Shown here: positions 1 through 8,060 of the stretch, piece after piece
Numbering within the stretch: position 1 is the first letter of the stretch
Layout: every line of letters starts with the position of its first letter
NCBI GenBank assembly: GCA_021298435.1
Contig: JAJTFJ010000003.1
Location: 36,077 to 100,076 of the forward strand
Direction of reading: 5' to 3'
Length of the DNA: 64,000 nucleotides
Origin: Ilumatobacteraceae bacterium
Lineage (GTDB): Bacteria; Actinomycetota; Acidimicrobiia; Acidimicrobiales; Ilumatobacteraceae
Program-made: the position numbers and the translations under genes
The notes under the pieces: generated by a model
Told to the model about the DNA's origin: nothing
Database searches by the model: none
What the model saw: only the letters and a program-made list of their open reading frames with translations

Positions 1-179
1 TTGGCACGAACTGCTGCACTAGGGCGAGCACTGCGCACACAATCAACACAATGCGAACCCACGGGCGCAGGAGTCAGACAGTCATTACACGCGGCGCGTT
101 CACAGCGAGTGCAGTGACGCCCTGTTGCGACATCGGGATGGCGAGTGCAGAACTCAATCGGTGGCGGGGGAATCGTCAC
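1..179 (-). CDS. Rhomboid-family intramembrane protease, N-terminal fragment (runs off the window)
   Basis: This gene is not in the ORF track because it leaves the window after 59 codons. The visible part opens with a short proline-rich stretch and then a zinc-finger-like block, spaced CTRHPD..C..C...C..C.....G..CVDCV. That arrangement is characteristic of the cytoplasmic N-terminus of actinobacterial rhomboid proteases such as M. tuberculosis Rv0110. The GTG start is supported by TACACT placed 6 nt upstream. The rhomboid membrane domain with its Ser-His dyad would lie outside the window, so catalysis cannot be checked. It lies 36 nt downstream of the GDP-fucose synthase gene on the same strand but has its own promoter. 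The family call is inferred from the zinc-binding motif alone. Confidence 0.72.
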   Translation of the reverse strand, partial: MTIPPPPIEFCTRHPDVATGRHCTRCERAACNDCLTPAPVGSHCVDCVRSARPSAAVRA

Positions 180-185
180 GATGTC

Positions 186-191
186 AGTGTA
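186..191 (-). promoter_or_regulatory. -10 hexamer TACACT for the rhomboid gene
   Basis: TACACT ends 6 nt before the GTG start, so the transcript would begin at or next to the start codon (leaderless). Confidence 0.55.
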
Positions 192-215
192 GGTGTGAGA
201 TGAATTGGGCCGGCT

Positions 216-1175
216 TCAGCGTGGCGCTGCTTCGGCACTTGCACGATTAGCGAGATACCAGTCAACAGTGCGGCGAAGTCCTTCAGAGAAATCCATACCA
301 GCTTTCCAGCCGAGCATCTCTGCTGCACGTGTTGGGTCAATGCGTCGTCGTGGTTGACCATCAGGTTTTGTCGCATCCCACACCAGTGCTCCAGTGAAAC
401 CGGTGACTAGAGCAATGGTTTCTGCTGTTTCACGAATCGTGATCTCGCGATCGGAGCCCAAGTTGATGGGTTCGATGCCTTCGTGGATTTCTGCTGCCAA
501 CACGATTGCTGCTGCTGCATCTTCAACATAGAGGTATTCACGACTTGCAGAACCAGTGCCCCACACATCGATGTGATCCGCGCCAGCTTCTTTTGCTTCC
601 ACACATTTTTTAATGAGTGCAGGGATGACGTGTGAGACCGACTCATGGAACTTGTCACCAGGTCCGTAGAGATTGGTGGGAATGAGATAGGCAAACTTTT
701 GTCCGTACTGAGCTGCGTTGACTTGCGCATGAACAAGATGTGCCTTCTTCGCGATGCCGTAGGGCGCGTTTGTCTCTTCGGGGTAGCCGTCCCAGAAGCT
801 CTCTTCTTTAAAGGGAACAGGGGTGAACTTCGGATACGAGCACACGGTGCCCAGAAGAACGGTCTTCTCGGTGCCGGCTGCACGAGCAGCCTCAATGATG
901 TGCGTGCCCATCATGAGGTTGTCGAGGTAGAGGCGGGCGGGGTCCACCAGGTTGTACCCAATGCCACCGACGCGGGCAGCGAGGTGGATGACATGGCTGG
1001 GGGAGTGCGTGGCGAGCATGGCATCAGCCACGCCGGGGATGGTGAGGTCGTACTCATCGTGGGTCGGAGCCACTACGTGGGCACCTTTGCTGGCCAATAG
1101 GCCCACTACGACACGGCCAAGAAAGCCATTTCCGCCCGTGACGAGCACTCGTCGACCTGTCCAGAATTCCGCCAT
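216..1175 (-). CDS. fcl: GDP-L-fucose synthase (GDP-4-keto-6-deoxymannose epimerase/reductase)
   Basis: This extended short-chain dehydrogenase converts GDP-4-keto-6-deoxy-D-mannose to GDP-L-fucose with NADPH in the cytoplasm. It acts after Gmd, which is encoded about 8 kb away. Visible features are the N-terminal Rossmann glycine motif VTGGNGFLG, the family block HLAARVGGI, the catalytic YGIAKK (Tyr-x3-Lys) and NLYGPGDKF. Length is about 320 aa, normal for WcaG/Fcl. The track starts at 1184, but TACGAT overlaps that ATG, and the second ATG (1175) sits 7 nt after the hexamer and leads straight into the Rossmann fold, so I prefer 1175. The gene is divergent from the glycosyltransferase operon. 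Confidence 0.9.
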   Translation of the reverse strand: MAEFWTGRRVLVTGGNGFLGRVVVGLLASKGAHVVAPTHDEYDLTIPGVADAMLATHSPSHVIHLAARVGGIGYNLVDPARLYLDNLMMGTHIIEAARAAGTEKTVLLGTVCSYPKFTPVPFKEESFWDGYPEETNAPYGIAKKAHLVHAQVNAAQYGQKFAYLIPTNLYGPGDKFHESVSHVIPALIKKCVEAKEAGADHIDVWGTGSASREYLYVEDAAAAIVLAAEIHEGIEPINLGSDREITIRETAETIALVTGFTGALVWDATKPDGQPRRRIDPTRAAEMLGWKAGMDFSEGLRRTVDWYLANRASAEAAPR

Positions 1176-1182
1176 AGGTGCC

Positions 1183-1188
1183 ATCGTA
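1183..1188 (-). promoter_or_regulatory. -10 hexamer TACGAT for fcl
   Basis: The hexamer overlaps the upstream ATG annotated in the ORF track. It lies 7 nt before the second in-frame ATG, which supports the shorter Fcl start. Confidence 0.5.
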
Positions 1189-1201
1189 GGACGCGAGCAG
1201 A

Positions 1202-1207
1202 CAGAAT
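1202..1207 (+). promoter_or_regulatory. -10 hexamer CAGAAT for the glycosyltransferase operon
   Basis: CAGAATgaaggg precedes GTG at 1214. The same hexamer and nearly the same spacer (CAGAATgaagcc-GTG) precede the carbonic anhydrase gene at the other end of the window. Confidence 0.5.
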
Positions 1208-1213
1208 GAAGGG

Positions 1214-2287
1214 GTGCGCGTCGCCTACACCTTCGAACATTGCTGGCATCGCGTGCCCGGAGGGACCGGAATCTCGGCCATTGAAGTGGCGAAAGAGTTG
1301 CGCCATATGGAAGGTCTCGACCTCATCGGAGTGGCTGGTCGCCACCGCCGACCACCAACCGAGGGTTATATGCCCCCTGTCAAGGTGGCAGCGCTGCCTC
1401 TAGGTGGACCCATTCTGTACGAGATGTGGACACGGTTTCGGTGGCCCAAAGTGGAGTCTGTGATTGAGGACCTGCAACTTGTCCACTCCACAACAATTCT
1501 TCCGCCGGCAACAGATCTTCCACTTGTCGTGACAATTCATGATCTGGCATTTCTTCGTCATCCAGAATTCTTCACTGCGCGTGGTAACAAGATGTTCACT
1601 CGCAGTCTGAACATCTTGCAAGATCGTGCGTCACTGATCTTGTGCTCATCAATGAGTACGTATCGAGATTGTTTGTATGCAGGGTTTGAAGAGTGGCGTT
1701 TACGCCACGTGCCTCTCGGCGTCACAACGCATGAAGTCTCTGATGCTGATCGTGCTCGCGTGCGTGCCGCATACTCACTGCCCGATGACTTCGTGTTGTT
1801 CGTTGGCACGTTAGAGCCACGCAAGAATCTCGCACGGTTAGTCGAGGCACTCTCGTCGATCGACAATGCTCCACCTCTTGTGATTGTCGGAATGGAAGGG
1901 TGGGGCGACGAGGCTCCACTTTCTGGTCACGACATACGGTTCACCGGTTTCGTTCCTTCGCACGATCTTCCTGCTTTGTACAACTTGTGCACGGTGTTTG
2001 CATTTCCTTCCATCATGGAGGGATACGGATTACCTGTCATTGAGGCAATGGCCCATGGTGCACCCGTGGTGACATCTCGCGGAACTTCGACGGAGGAAGT
2101 TGCAGGTGGTGCAGCAATTCTTGTTGATCCACTTGATGTGTCTTCTATTGCATCGGGCATTCGTGAATCATTGGCTGCGCGTGATGCGTGGTCCTCTCGT
2201 AGTCGTGATCGTGCTGTGCAAGTTCCGTGGTCAGAAACTGCTCGGGCCACATTCTCTGCGTATTGCGAATTGTTGGATGAAGCATGA
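1214..2287 (+). CDS. Glycosyltransferase family 4 (GT-B fold)
   Basis: A 357-aa retaining glycosyltransferase that probably adds a sugar from a nucleotide donor to a lipid-linked surface-glycan intermediate on the inner face of the membrane. The N-terminal acceptor domain carries TIHDLAFLRHPE. The C-terminal donor domain shows LFVGTLEPRKNLARLVEA and the EX7E-type region PSIMEGYGLPVIEAMAHG, where both glutamates are visible. Donor and acceptor cannot be read from sequence. It is the first of three GT4 genes joined by 4-nt ATGA overlaps, so translation is probably coupled. The GTG start follows a CAGAAT hexamer by 6 nt. Confidence 0.88.
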   Translation: MRVAYTFEHCWHRVPGGTGISAIEVAKELRHMEGLDLIGVAGRHRRPPTEGYMPPVKVAALPLGGPILYEMWTRFRWPKVESVIEDLQLVHSTTILPPATDLPLVVTIHDLAFLRHPEFFTARGNKMFTRSLNILQDRASLILCSSMSTYRDCLYAGFEEWRLRHVPLGVTTHEVSDADRARVRAAYSLPDDFVLFVGTLEPRKNLARLVEALSSIDNAPPLVIVGMEGWGDEAPLSGHDIRFTGFVPSHDLPALYNLCTVFAFPSIMEGYGLPVIEAMAHGAPVVTSRGTSTEEVAGGAAILVDPLDVSSIASGIRESLAARDAWSSRSRDRAVQVPWSETARATFSAYCELLDEA

Positions 2288-3411
2288 GTTGTCTTCGTGT
2301 CGCCATGAACCTGCTGTGGTGCGTGCCCGGCGTCGGTGGTAGTGAGGAATATCTCGTGCGCCAACTATTGGGCTTGGCAGAGATCGAACATGAGTACGAC
2401 GTCGAGGTATTTGCGCCTCTCGGCTTCTCGCAACGTCAACCACGTATTGCATCTCTGTACAAGGTGCATGAAGCGCCAAACGATTGTTCTCGTCGTGCTG
2501 TTCGTATTTGGCTAGAGCACACATGGCTTGCCAAGAGAACGCGTCGATACTCACTGGTGCATCACGGAGGCGGAACTCTTCCTCGTCGCGGGAACAAAAC
2601 CACTGTGCTCACCATTCATGACATTCAGTGGATTGATTACCCGCACTATGTCGCGCCGGTGAAATTGCGGTATCTGCAACGTGTTGTTCCATCATCGGTT
2701 CGTCGTGCATCACGAATCACTGCGCCTTCTCGTTTCGTTGCCGATTCGCTCACGCAGGCATTTGGAACTACAACGAAGAAGATTGGCATAGTTCGCCATG
2801 GTCTTGAGAACGACATCAGTGCATCAGTGACAGATGAAACGGCGCTACGGGCAAAATTCGCTTTGGGAGATGGGCCCGTTCTTGTATTCCCTGCGATCAC
2901 GCACCCCCATAAGAATCACTTGTTTTTGCTGCAGTTGTTGCTGAATGCGGGTGGAGCATGGGCAGATCCTTCATTGCGCATTGTTTTCGCTGGGTCCGAA
3001 GGGTCCCATCACGAAGATGTTGTGGCGTTCGTTGCGAAACATGATTTGTCTTCTCAAGTTGTGATGCCGGGCCGCGTGTCACATGAAGATCGCAATGGCT
3101 TATTGAAGATGGCCGATGCCATGGTGTTCCCGAGTGAGTACGAAGGTTTTGGTGCACCCGTGATTGAAGCAATGCGGATGGGTGCTCCAGTGATCTGCAG
3201 CAATCAAGCCAGCCTTCCCGGAGTTGTTGGTAATGCAGGGCTTGTTCTGCCGTTAACAACAGATGCATGGGCACCCGCTCTTGACGCCGTGCGTGCCCGT
3301 CGCTCGGAACTTGTTGCACTGGGACATTCTCGGTCGCAGCTCTTCACAGCAGCTTTGTCGGCCACCGACTTGGTCGAGCAATATCGCATCGCTTTGGATG
3401 GTCGGCAATGA
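2284..3411 (+). CDS. Glycosyltransferase family 4, second of three
   Basis: A 375-aa GT-B glycosyltransferase. The N-terminus has a glycine-rich acceptor-side motif (WCVPGVGGSEEYLVRQL) and the conserved TIHDIQWIDYPHYV. The C-terminal half contains VFPAITHPHKNH and the donor-binding FPSEYEGFGAPVIEAMRMGAP with the EX7E pair. Its ATG overlaps the stop of the preceding GT4 gene (ATGA), and the next GT4 overlaps its own end, which indicates one operon. It resembles mannosyl- or rhamnosyltransferases of O-antigen-like clusters, but specificity is unknown. The adjacent GDP-mannose/GDP-fucose genes make a GDP-sugar donor plausible, by inference only. Confidence 0.87.
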   Translation: MSCLRVAMNLLWCVPGVGGSEEYLVRQLLGLAEIEHEYDVEVFAPLGFSQRQPRIASLYKVHEAPNDCSRRAVRIWLEHTWLAKRTRRYSLVHHGGGTLPRRGNKTTVLTIHDIQWIDYPHYVAPVKLRYLQRVVPSSVRRASRITAPSRFVADSLTQAFGTTTKKIGIVRHGLENDISASVTDETALRAKFALGDGPVLVFPAITHPHKNHLFLLQLLLNAGGAWADPSLRIVFAGSEGSHHEDVVAFVAKHDLSSQVVMPGRVSHEDRNGLLKMADAMVFPSEYEGFGAPVIEAMRMGAPVICSNQASLPGVVGNAGLVLPLTTDAWAPALDAVRARRSELVALGHSRSQLFTAALSATDLVEQYRIALDGRQ

Positions 3412-4643
3412 GTCGTCCGATTGTCGTTCTCGTTCCGCACTTTGCGCCCGACACTGCTCCCACGGGCGAAGTCATCACACGCATCGTTGATGAGTTCATT
3501 GCTGCGGGTCGGCGCATTCATATTGTGACTTCGTTGCCGTGGTATCGCACACACGCCATCGAAGAAGGTTGGACAGGACGACTTGTTCGTCGAGAGCGCA
3601 CGGCATGGGGCTCCATTATTCGTGTGCATCCATTCCCAGGCAAGAGCAAGAGCAATCTTTTGCGTCGCGCAGTGGGCTTTGTCGGATTCGGTGCAATTGC
3701 CGGTGTCTGCACATTGTTTGCGGGCGGTATTCATCGACGTCCTGCTGCAGTCATTTCGATGTCCCCGCCGCTCACAATGGGGCTCACGGGTTGGCTTGCT
3801 GCTCGTCTGCGATTCACAACAGCCATCTTCAATATTCAAGATGTGTTTCCCGATGCTGCAATTGAAACTGGTGCCATCACAAACAAACGCATTATCTCTG
3901 CGGCGCGCTGGCTGGAGCGAGTGAGTTATCACCGATCCGATGCTGTTGTCGTCTTGTCAGACGACCTTCGAGACAATGTGGTTGCAAAGGTGTCTTCGCG
4001 TCATGCGAACAAGATCAAGGTGATTCCTAATTTTGTTGACGCTGATCGCATCGTTCCGATGGATCGCATGACGTCGTATCGACAAGAACTCAATATCGGT
4101 GACGAGATCGTTGTGATGTACGCCGGCAATGTTGGATACTCGCAATCACTCACCATGTTGTTGCACGCAGCGAAGCGCATGCCCAGCATCACCTTCGTGA
4201 TCAATGGTGATGGTGCGGCACGAGCAGAGTTGGAAACACAAGCTGATGGGTTGCCAAACATCAGATTTGCGGGATACCAGCCGCGCGATCGAGTGGGGGA
4301 AGTTCTGGCGTCGGGAGACATTCATGTCGTTCCATTGCGGGCAGGTCTCGGCGCTGTCAGTGTCCCATCGAAGACGTACAGCATTCTCGCTGCTGCCCGG
4401 CCGGTGGTGGCCGCGATTGATGCGGGTACGGAAGTCACACGAATTCTTGACCACAGCGGAGCTGGTGTGTCGGTTGCGCCTGATGATGAAGAAGTGTTTA
4501 CCGCTGCGCTTCAGCACATGGTGGCAAACATTGATGAGGCGCGCGAACAAGGGCGAAAGGGCCGACAATGGGTGGAAACCCATGTTTCGCCCGCTGCTGT
4601 TGCGCAGTCATATCTCTCATTAATCGCCGATATCGGAGTGTGA
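3408..4643 (+). CDS. Glycosyltransferase family 4, WcaI/WbuB-like
   Basis: A 411-aa GT-B glycosyltransferase. The start (VVLVPHFAPDTAPTGEVITRI) and the block FNIQDVFPDAAIETGAI are typical of the WcaI/WbuB branch, which includes colanic-acid and fucosamine transferases. The donor domain shows VMYAGNVGYSQSLTMLLHAA and a late KTYSILAAARPVVA motif. A hydrophobic stretch near residues 90-130 may associate with the membrane, as in WbuB-like enzymes. It ends the three-gene GT4 run by an ATGA overlap. The branch suggests transfer of a fucose- or aminosugar-type residue, in keeping with fcl next door, but this is not proven. Confidence 0.86.
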   Translation: MSRPIVVLVPHFAPDTAPTGEVITRIVDEFIAAGRRIHIVTSLPWYRTHAIEEGWTGRLVRRERTAWGSIIRVHPFPGKSKSNLLRRAVGFVGFGAIAGVCTLFAGGIHRRPAAVISMSPPLTMGLTGWLAARLRFTTAIFNIQDVFPDAAIETGAITNKRIISAARWLERVSYHRSDAVVVLSDDLRDNVVAKVSSRHANKIKVIPNFVDADRIVPMDRMTSYRQELNIGDEIVVMYAGNVGYSQSLTMLLHAAKRMPSITFVINGDGAARAELETQADGLPNIRFAGYQPRDRVGEVLASGDIHVVPLRAGLGAVSVPSKTYSILAAARPVVAAIDAGTEVTRILDHSGAGVSVAPDDEEVFTAALQHMVANIDEAREQGRKGRQWVETHVSPAAVAQSYLSLIADIGV

Positions 4644-4667
4644 GCGTCTCTAGCACCTCTTAACGGG

Positions 4668-4673
4668 TAGCCT
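4668..4673 (+). promoter_or_regulatory. -10 hexamer TAGCCT for the 4683 operon
   Basis: TAGCCTttcctactc-GTG. The same string TAGCCTttcc precedes clpP at 62809 with the identical 9-nt spacing. Confidence 0.6.
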
Positions 4674-4682
4674 TTCCTACTC

Positions 4683-5447
4683 GTGGCTAGTGGTTCATCA
4701 GCAAAAAAAGTCGCCCGTCTCGCTCAGAAGGGCAAGGGTAAGAAAGTGCGCTTCCAAGGCGGCACTCTTTTCCCATCCATCATGGCGATTGTCATCGTCC
4801 TCGGTACAGGACTCATCGCATATTCACGTCAATCTGCACCAAGCCGCAATACTCCTCCCACGATCAATGATCACTGGCACGTGTCGTATGGCTTCTACAA
4901 ATGCGATGGTTTCTTGAATGATCTCCAAGGCACTCTTGAAGAGCCTGTGACGCCGGAGTATCAGAAGTACAACATTCACAGCCACGACGACGGAGTCATC
5001 CACTGGCACGCGGGAGCATTGGCTACTGGTACTCGCGCAAAGCTCGGCTTATTCCTCGACTCTTATGGCGTGAAGGTTTCAACCGATGGAATCACATTCC
5101 CAGCCAACCAGAACAATGGCGAGTCCTACAAGACATCCGATCTGAAGTGCAAGAACGCTGAAGGTGAAATGGTGGCGGCGCAGGTACAGGTCGTCGTGTG
5201 GGATCAGTACGACAACTCTGAAGTCTCAATGAAGTACATCACTGACTTCAACAACATCCGTATCAAGAAAGATGGCATGGCAATCACCATGGCCATCGCT
5301 GCGCCGGGTGTAGACATTCCGATGCCAAAGTCAGCGGCAAACTTGCCTGAATTGGGTGCTGCCGACATGGGCGGTGTCACCACCACCACGGTGAAGGGCG
5401 CAACGACCACCACGGTCAAGGGCGCAACCACCACTACGGCAGGCTGA
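4683..5447 (+). CDS. Membrane-anchored His-rich extracytoplasmic protein, unknown function
   Basis: I do not recognise a named family. The 254-aa protein has a basic N-terminus, one transmembrane helix (about residues 30-50, LFPSIMAIVIVLGTGLIAY) and a presumably exported domain. That domain holds clustered histidines: HWHV near residue 61 and HSHDDGVIHWHAG near 100-112, which could bind a metal ion. The C-terminus is a low-complexity TTTTVKGA repeat, as seen on many acidimicrobial surface proteins. The GTG start lies 9 nt after TAGCCT. The next gene (nucleotidyltransferase) overlaps its stop by one base, so it heads a glycan operon. Topology is inferred from hydrophobicity. Confidence 0.7.
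   Translation: MASGSSAKKVARLAQKGKGKKVRFQGGTLFPSIMAIVIVLGTGLIAYSRQSAPSRNTPPTINDHWHVSYGFYKCDGFLNDLQGTLEEPVTPEYQKYNIHSHDDGVIHWHAGALATGTRAKLGLFLDSYGVKVSTDGITFPANQNNGESYKTSDLKCKNAEGEMVAAQVQVVVWDQYDNSEVSMKYITDFNNIRIKKDGMAITMAIAAPGVDIPMPKSAANLPELGAADMGGVTTTTVKGATTTTVKGATTTTAG
5379..5438 (+). repeat. 24-bp tandem repeat encoding TTTTVKGA
   Basis: Two full copies and one partial copy of an ACC/ACG-GTG-AAG-GGC-GCA unit lie inside the coding region. They produce the Thr-rich C-terminal tail of the preceding protein. Confidence 0.8.
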
Positions 5448-6451
5448 TGCACGCGGTTGTTCTCGTCGGAGGTTTTGGCACTCGTCTGAGGCCTCTGACC
5501 CTGAGCACACCAAAGCCGCTATTGCCAATTGCGAATGTTCGCCAGCTCGAACATCTCATCGCACATCTCAGTACCGCTGGGGTCACTCATGTTGCTCTTG
5601 CACTTGGTTTTAAGCCCGAACCTTTCTTTGAAGCTTTCCCTGACGGCATGTGTGCCGGAGTGCAACTTCACTACGCAGTAGAACCCGAGCCACTTGATAC
5701 TGCGGGCGCAATTGCGTTTGCTGCTCGCGATGCGGGCATCACCGACACGTTTGTCGTGATGAACGGAGACATCTTGTGTGATCTTGATGTTGCTGCACTT
5801 GTTGCTTTTCACAAGGCGCAGGGCGCCGAAGGTACGTTGCATCTCACGCCCGTTGATGACCCATCGCAATATGGCGTTGTGGAAACAACCGCAGATGGAA
5901 AGGTGCAGCGCTTTGTGGAAAAGCCGGCACCAGGTGAATCAGAAAGCAACGTGGTGAATGCCGGCACGTATGTGTTGGAACCCTCTGTGATTGATCGCAT
6001 TCCTGCTGGAGAGAAGATCTCTATTGAACGAGTCGTGTTTCCATCCATGGTCGCTGATGGAACATTAAGTGCGATGCCCACAGATGACTACTGGATTGAT
6101 ACGGGACGCCCCGATACATACTTGAAGGCCAACTTGGATCTCATTGATGGCTCTCGTCAGAGCATCTTGTCTTCCATTGGTGCGAACGCTCACATTGATG
6201 CATCGGCCTCCATTACACACAGCGTGATCGGCGAAGGCTGCGTTGTTGGTGCCGGATGCGTCGTTACCGATTCTGTGTTGTTGGCAGGTTCTGTCTTGGG
6301 TGACCGAGTTCGTGTTGAGCGCTCCATGGTGATGGGAAGCGTGTCTGATGAATCGTCTCTTCAGGACTGTGTCATTGGTGCAGGAGTTGTGATTCCTGCT
6401 GGCGAGCATCTGCAGAATGCTCGAGTTCCTGATCCAGAGCAGAAGTCCTGA
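5447..6451 (+). CDS. Sugar nucleotidyltransferase, mannose-1-phosphate guanylyltransferase type
   Basis: A 334-aa enzyme that would form an NDP-sugar from a sugar-1-phosphate and an NTP. The N-terminal nucleotide-binding signature GGFGTRLRPLTLSTPKPLLP (about residues 8-27) is intact, followed by the metal-binding NGDILCDLD and the sugar-contacting FVEKP. The C-terminal third has hexapeptide-type repeats forming a left-handed beta-helix (HIDASASITHSVIGEGCVVG). This architecture fits GDP-mannose pyrophosphorylase (GMPPB/ManC-like) better than RmlA, and neighbours using GDP-mannose support it. A glucose-1-P transferase cannot be excluded. The ATG overlaps the upstream TGA (TGATG). Confidence 0.82.
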   Translation: MHAVVLVGGFGTRLRPLTLSTPKPLLPIANVRQLEHLIAHLSTAGVTHVALALGFKPEPFFEAFPDGMCAGVQLHYAVEPEPLDTAGAIAFAARDAGITDTFVVMNGDILCDLDVAALVAFHKAQGAEGTLHLTPVDDPSQYGVVETTADGKVQRFVEKPAPGESESNVVNAGTYVLEPSVIDRIPAGEKISIERVVFPSMVADGTLSAMPTDDYWIDTGRPDTYLKANLDLIDGSRQSILSSIGANAHIDASASITHSVIGEGCVVGAGCVVTDSVLLAGSVLGDRVRVERSMVMGSVSDESSLQDCVIGAGVVIPAGEHLQNARVPDPEQKS

Positions 6452-7362
6452 TGTCGACGACCCGCAAAATCATGATCTGTGGTGGCGCAGGGTTTATTGG
6501 TTCGTACTTAGTTGACCGATTCATGGCCGAGGGTCATGAAGTAGATGTCGTTGATGATCTGTCGACTGGGTCACTTGCGAATCTTGCGGAAGCTCGTAAT
6601 GCATCTGGGCGATTCAAGTTTCAGAACATCTCCGTTCTATCTGCTGAATTCGCTGAACTTGTCTCGTTACGTCGACCGTCAATCATCGTCAACCTTGCAG
6701 TGTTCTCGCCATCGCAAAGTCACCTCAGTGGCGCAATGACTGCGATGCAATCAACTGTTGCAATCTTAGAGGCAGCTCGTCTTGGTGGCGTTTCTAAAGT
6801 CATCACCGGAATTTCTGCGGCTCTTCTTTATGGCGAAGTGACTGCGCGCGACCTTCCCATCAAGGAAGGTCACATCAATGATTCGCGTACCAGCGAAGAA
6901 GTGTTGGCCCGTGCTGCGGCAGATATTCACGGGGTGTATCGCGACCGTCATGGCGTGGAGTTCACAGTGTTGGCAATGGCCAATGTCTATGGCGCTCGTC
7001 AACGGCCTGAAGACGGAGTCGTTGCTTCCTTTGCCGATGCATTGGCGAATGGCCGTGCTCCGATTGTTCATGGCAACGGCAAGCAAGTGCGCGACTTTGT
7101 GCATGTTGACGACACAGTCGATGCAATTGCCCGATCTCTGGACAGAGCAGGCGGATTAGTCATCAACGTGGGTACGGGCGTTGCCACCAGCATTGTGGAC
7201 CTGTGGTCAGTCATGGGTGGAGCATCGTCTCCGGTTCCGCGAACCTCAGCTGCTCGTCCTAATGATGTTGTGCGTCTATCTCTCTCGCCGGTGCGTGCAC
7301 GAATTCAACTTGGTTGGTCACCCTTCACGCCATTGGCTGAAGGTCTTTCCACCCTTCGTTAA
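6451..7362 (+). CDS. NAD-dependent epimerase/dehydratase-like protein lacking the Tyr-x3-Lys motif
   Basis: A 303-aa extended SDR protein. The NAD-binding N-terminus is normal (CGGAGFIGSYLVDRF, then VVDDLSTGS, as in UDP-glucose 4-epimerases). The late NVYGARQ and RDFVHVDDTVDAI blocks are also present. Where the family has YxxSK, however, the sequence reads RTSEEVLARAAADIHGVY, so both the catalytic Tyr and Lys appear to be gone. It may be a catalytically inactive or altered member. Its ATG overlaps the nucleotidyltransferase stop (TGATG), so the two are probably co-translated. Its stop shares a TTAA palindrome with the converging cofE stop. Confidence 0.78.
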   Translation: MSTTRKIMICGGAGFIGSYLVDRFMAEGHEVDVVDDLSTGSLANLAEARNASGRFKFQNISVLSAEFAELVSLRRPSIIVNLAVFSPSQSHLSGAMTAMQSTVAILEAARLGGVSKVITGISAALLYGEVTARDLPIKEGHINDSRTSEEVLARAAADIHGVYRDRHGVEFTVLAMANVYGARQRPEDGVVASFADALANGRAPIVHGNGKQVRDFVHVDDTVDAIARSLDRAGGLVINVGTGVATSIVDLWSVMGGASSPVPRTSAARPNDVVRLSLSPVRARIQLGWSPFTPLAEGLSTLR

Positions 7363-8060
7363 CGAAACAAGTCTTCGCTCGGCGGGCGAACAATTTCGCT
7401 CATCGATGCATCGCGGAACCACAGAGGGTCTGCACCACGAACAACAGCAACAGGAACACCTGTTGACTTGCCCATCACCAGTTCGGCAGCTGACGCCAAT
7501 TCGTCTGCAACACACACTTCAGTCACTTGCATCACGCGTCCGAGCGCATCTTCGGTTCCGCGAAGGTCAACCACTGCTGCGATACCCGCCACTCCGATAG
7601 CAACGTCAGTGAGACCCTTGCGCCATGGACGACCAAATGTGTCGGAGATGATGACACCCACATTGACACCGAGTTTTGCTTTCACAATGTCCCTGATACG
7701 TCGAGCAGACCTGTCGCTATCAAGCGGAAGAAGTGCGGCGTATCCACGTTCGACATTGGAGAGGTCGATGCCGCTGTTGGCGCAGACGAAACCGTGTTTT
7801 GTTTCGGTGATGATGAGGTCGCCGCGGCGACGCACGATGCGTACTGCTTCGTCTTCAACAAGTTTCTTGTGAGACACCGGATCATCGGCATCAATTGCAA
7901 CAAGGCGATTCTCGGCTTTGGAAATGATCTTCTGAGTGACGACAAGAACGTCATTGTCACGAAGTGGGCCATTGGGCTCGCCGGCACATGCTTCGACGAT
8001 GACGTCACCAATTTGCATTCCTGGTGTTATCTCGCCGATGCCTTCGACGCTCCATGCCAT
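7359..8060 (-). CDS. cofE: Coenzyme F420-0:L-glutamate ligase, single-domain
   Basis: This protein adds gamma-linked glutamates to F420-0 using GTP, the last step of F420 synthesis. It is about 233 aa and matches the archaeal CofE or the N-terminal half of actinobacterial FbiB: VEGIGEITPG at the start, VVTQKIISKAENR, and ISDTFGRPWRKGLTDVAIGVAG in the core. The C-terminal nitroreductase/FMN domain of mycobacterial FbiB is absent here. The ATG at 8060 overlaps the cofD stop as TAATG, so I prefer it to the track start (8072), which would overlap cofD by 13 nt. It is the second gene of a two-gene F420 operon. Confidence 0.9.
   Translation of the reverse strand: MAWSVEGIGEITPGMQIGDVIVEACAGEPNGPLRDNDVLVVTQKIISKAENRLVAIDADDPVSHKKLVEDEAVRIVRRRGDLIITETKHGFVCANSGIDLSNVERGYAALLPLDSDRSARRIRDIVKAKLGVNVGVIISDTFGRPWRKGLTDVAIGVAGIAAVVDLRGTEDALGRVMQVTEVCVADELASAAELVMGKSTGVPVAVVRGADPLWFRDASMSEIVRPPSEDLFR

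Noticed and set aside
3204-3932. 242-aa minus-strand ORF across two glycosyltransferase genes
   Set aside because: It overlaps two conserved GT4 genes and its composition (many Ser, Arg, Cys) is that of a shadow frame.
5379-5438. CRISPR-like or mobile short repeat
   Set aside because: The repeat is in frame, codes for TTTTVKGA and has no spacers. It is a coding tandem repeat.
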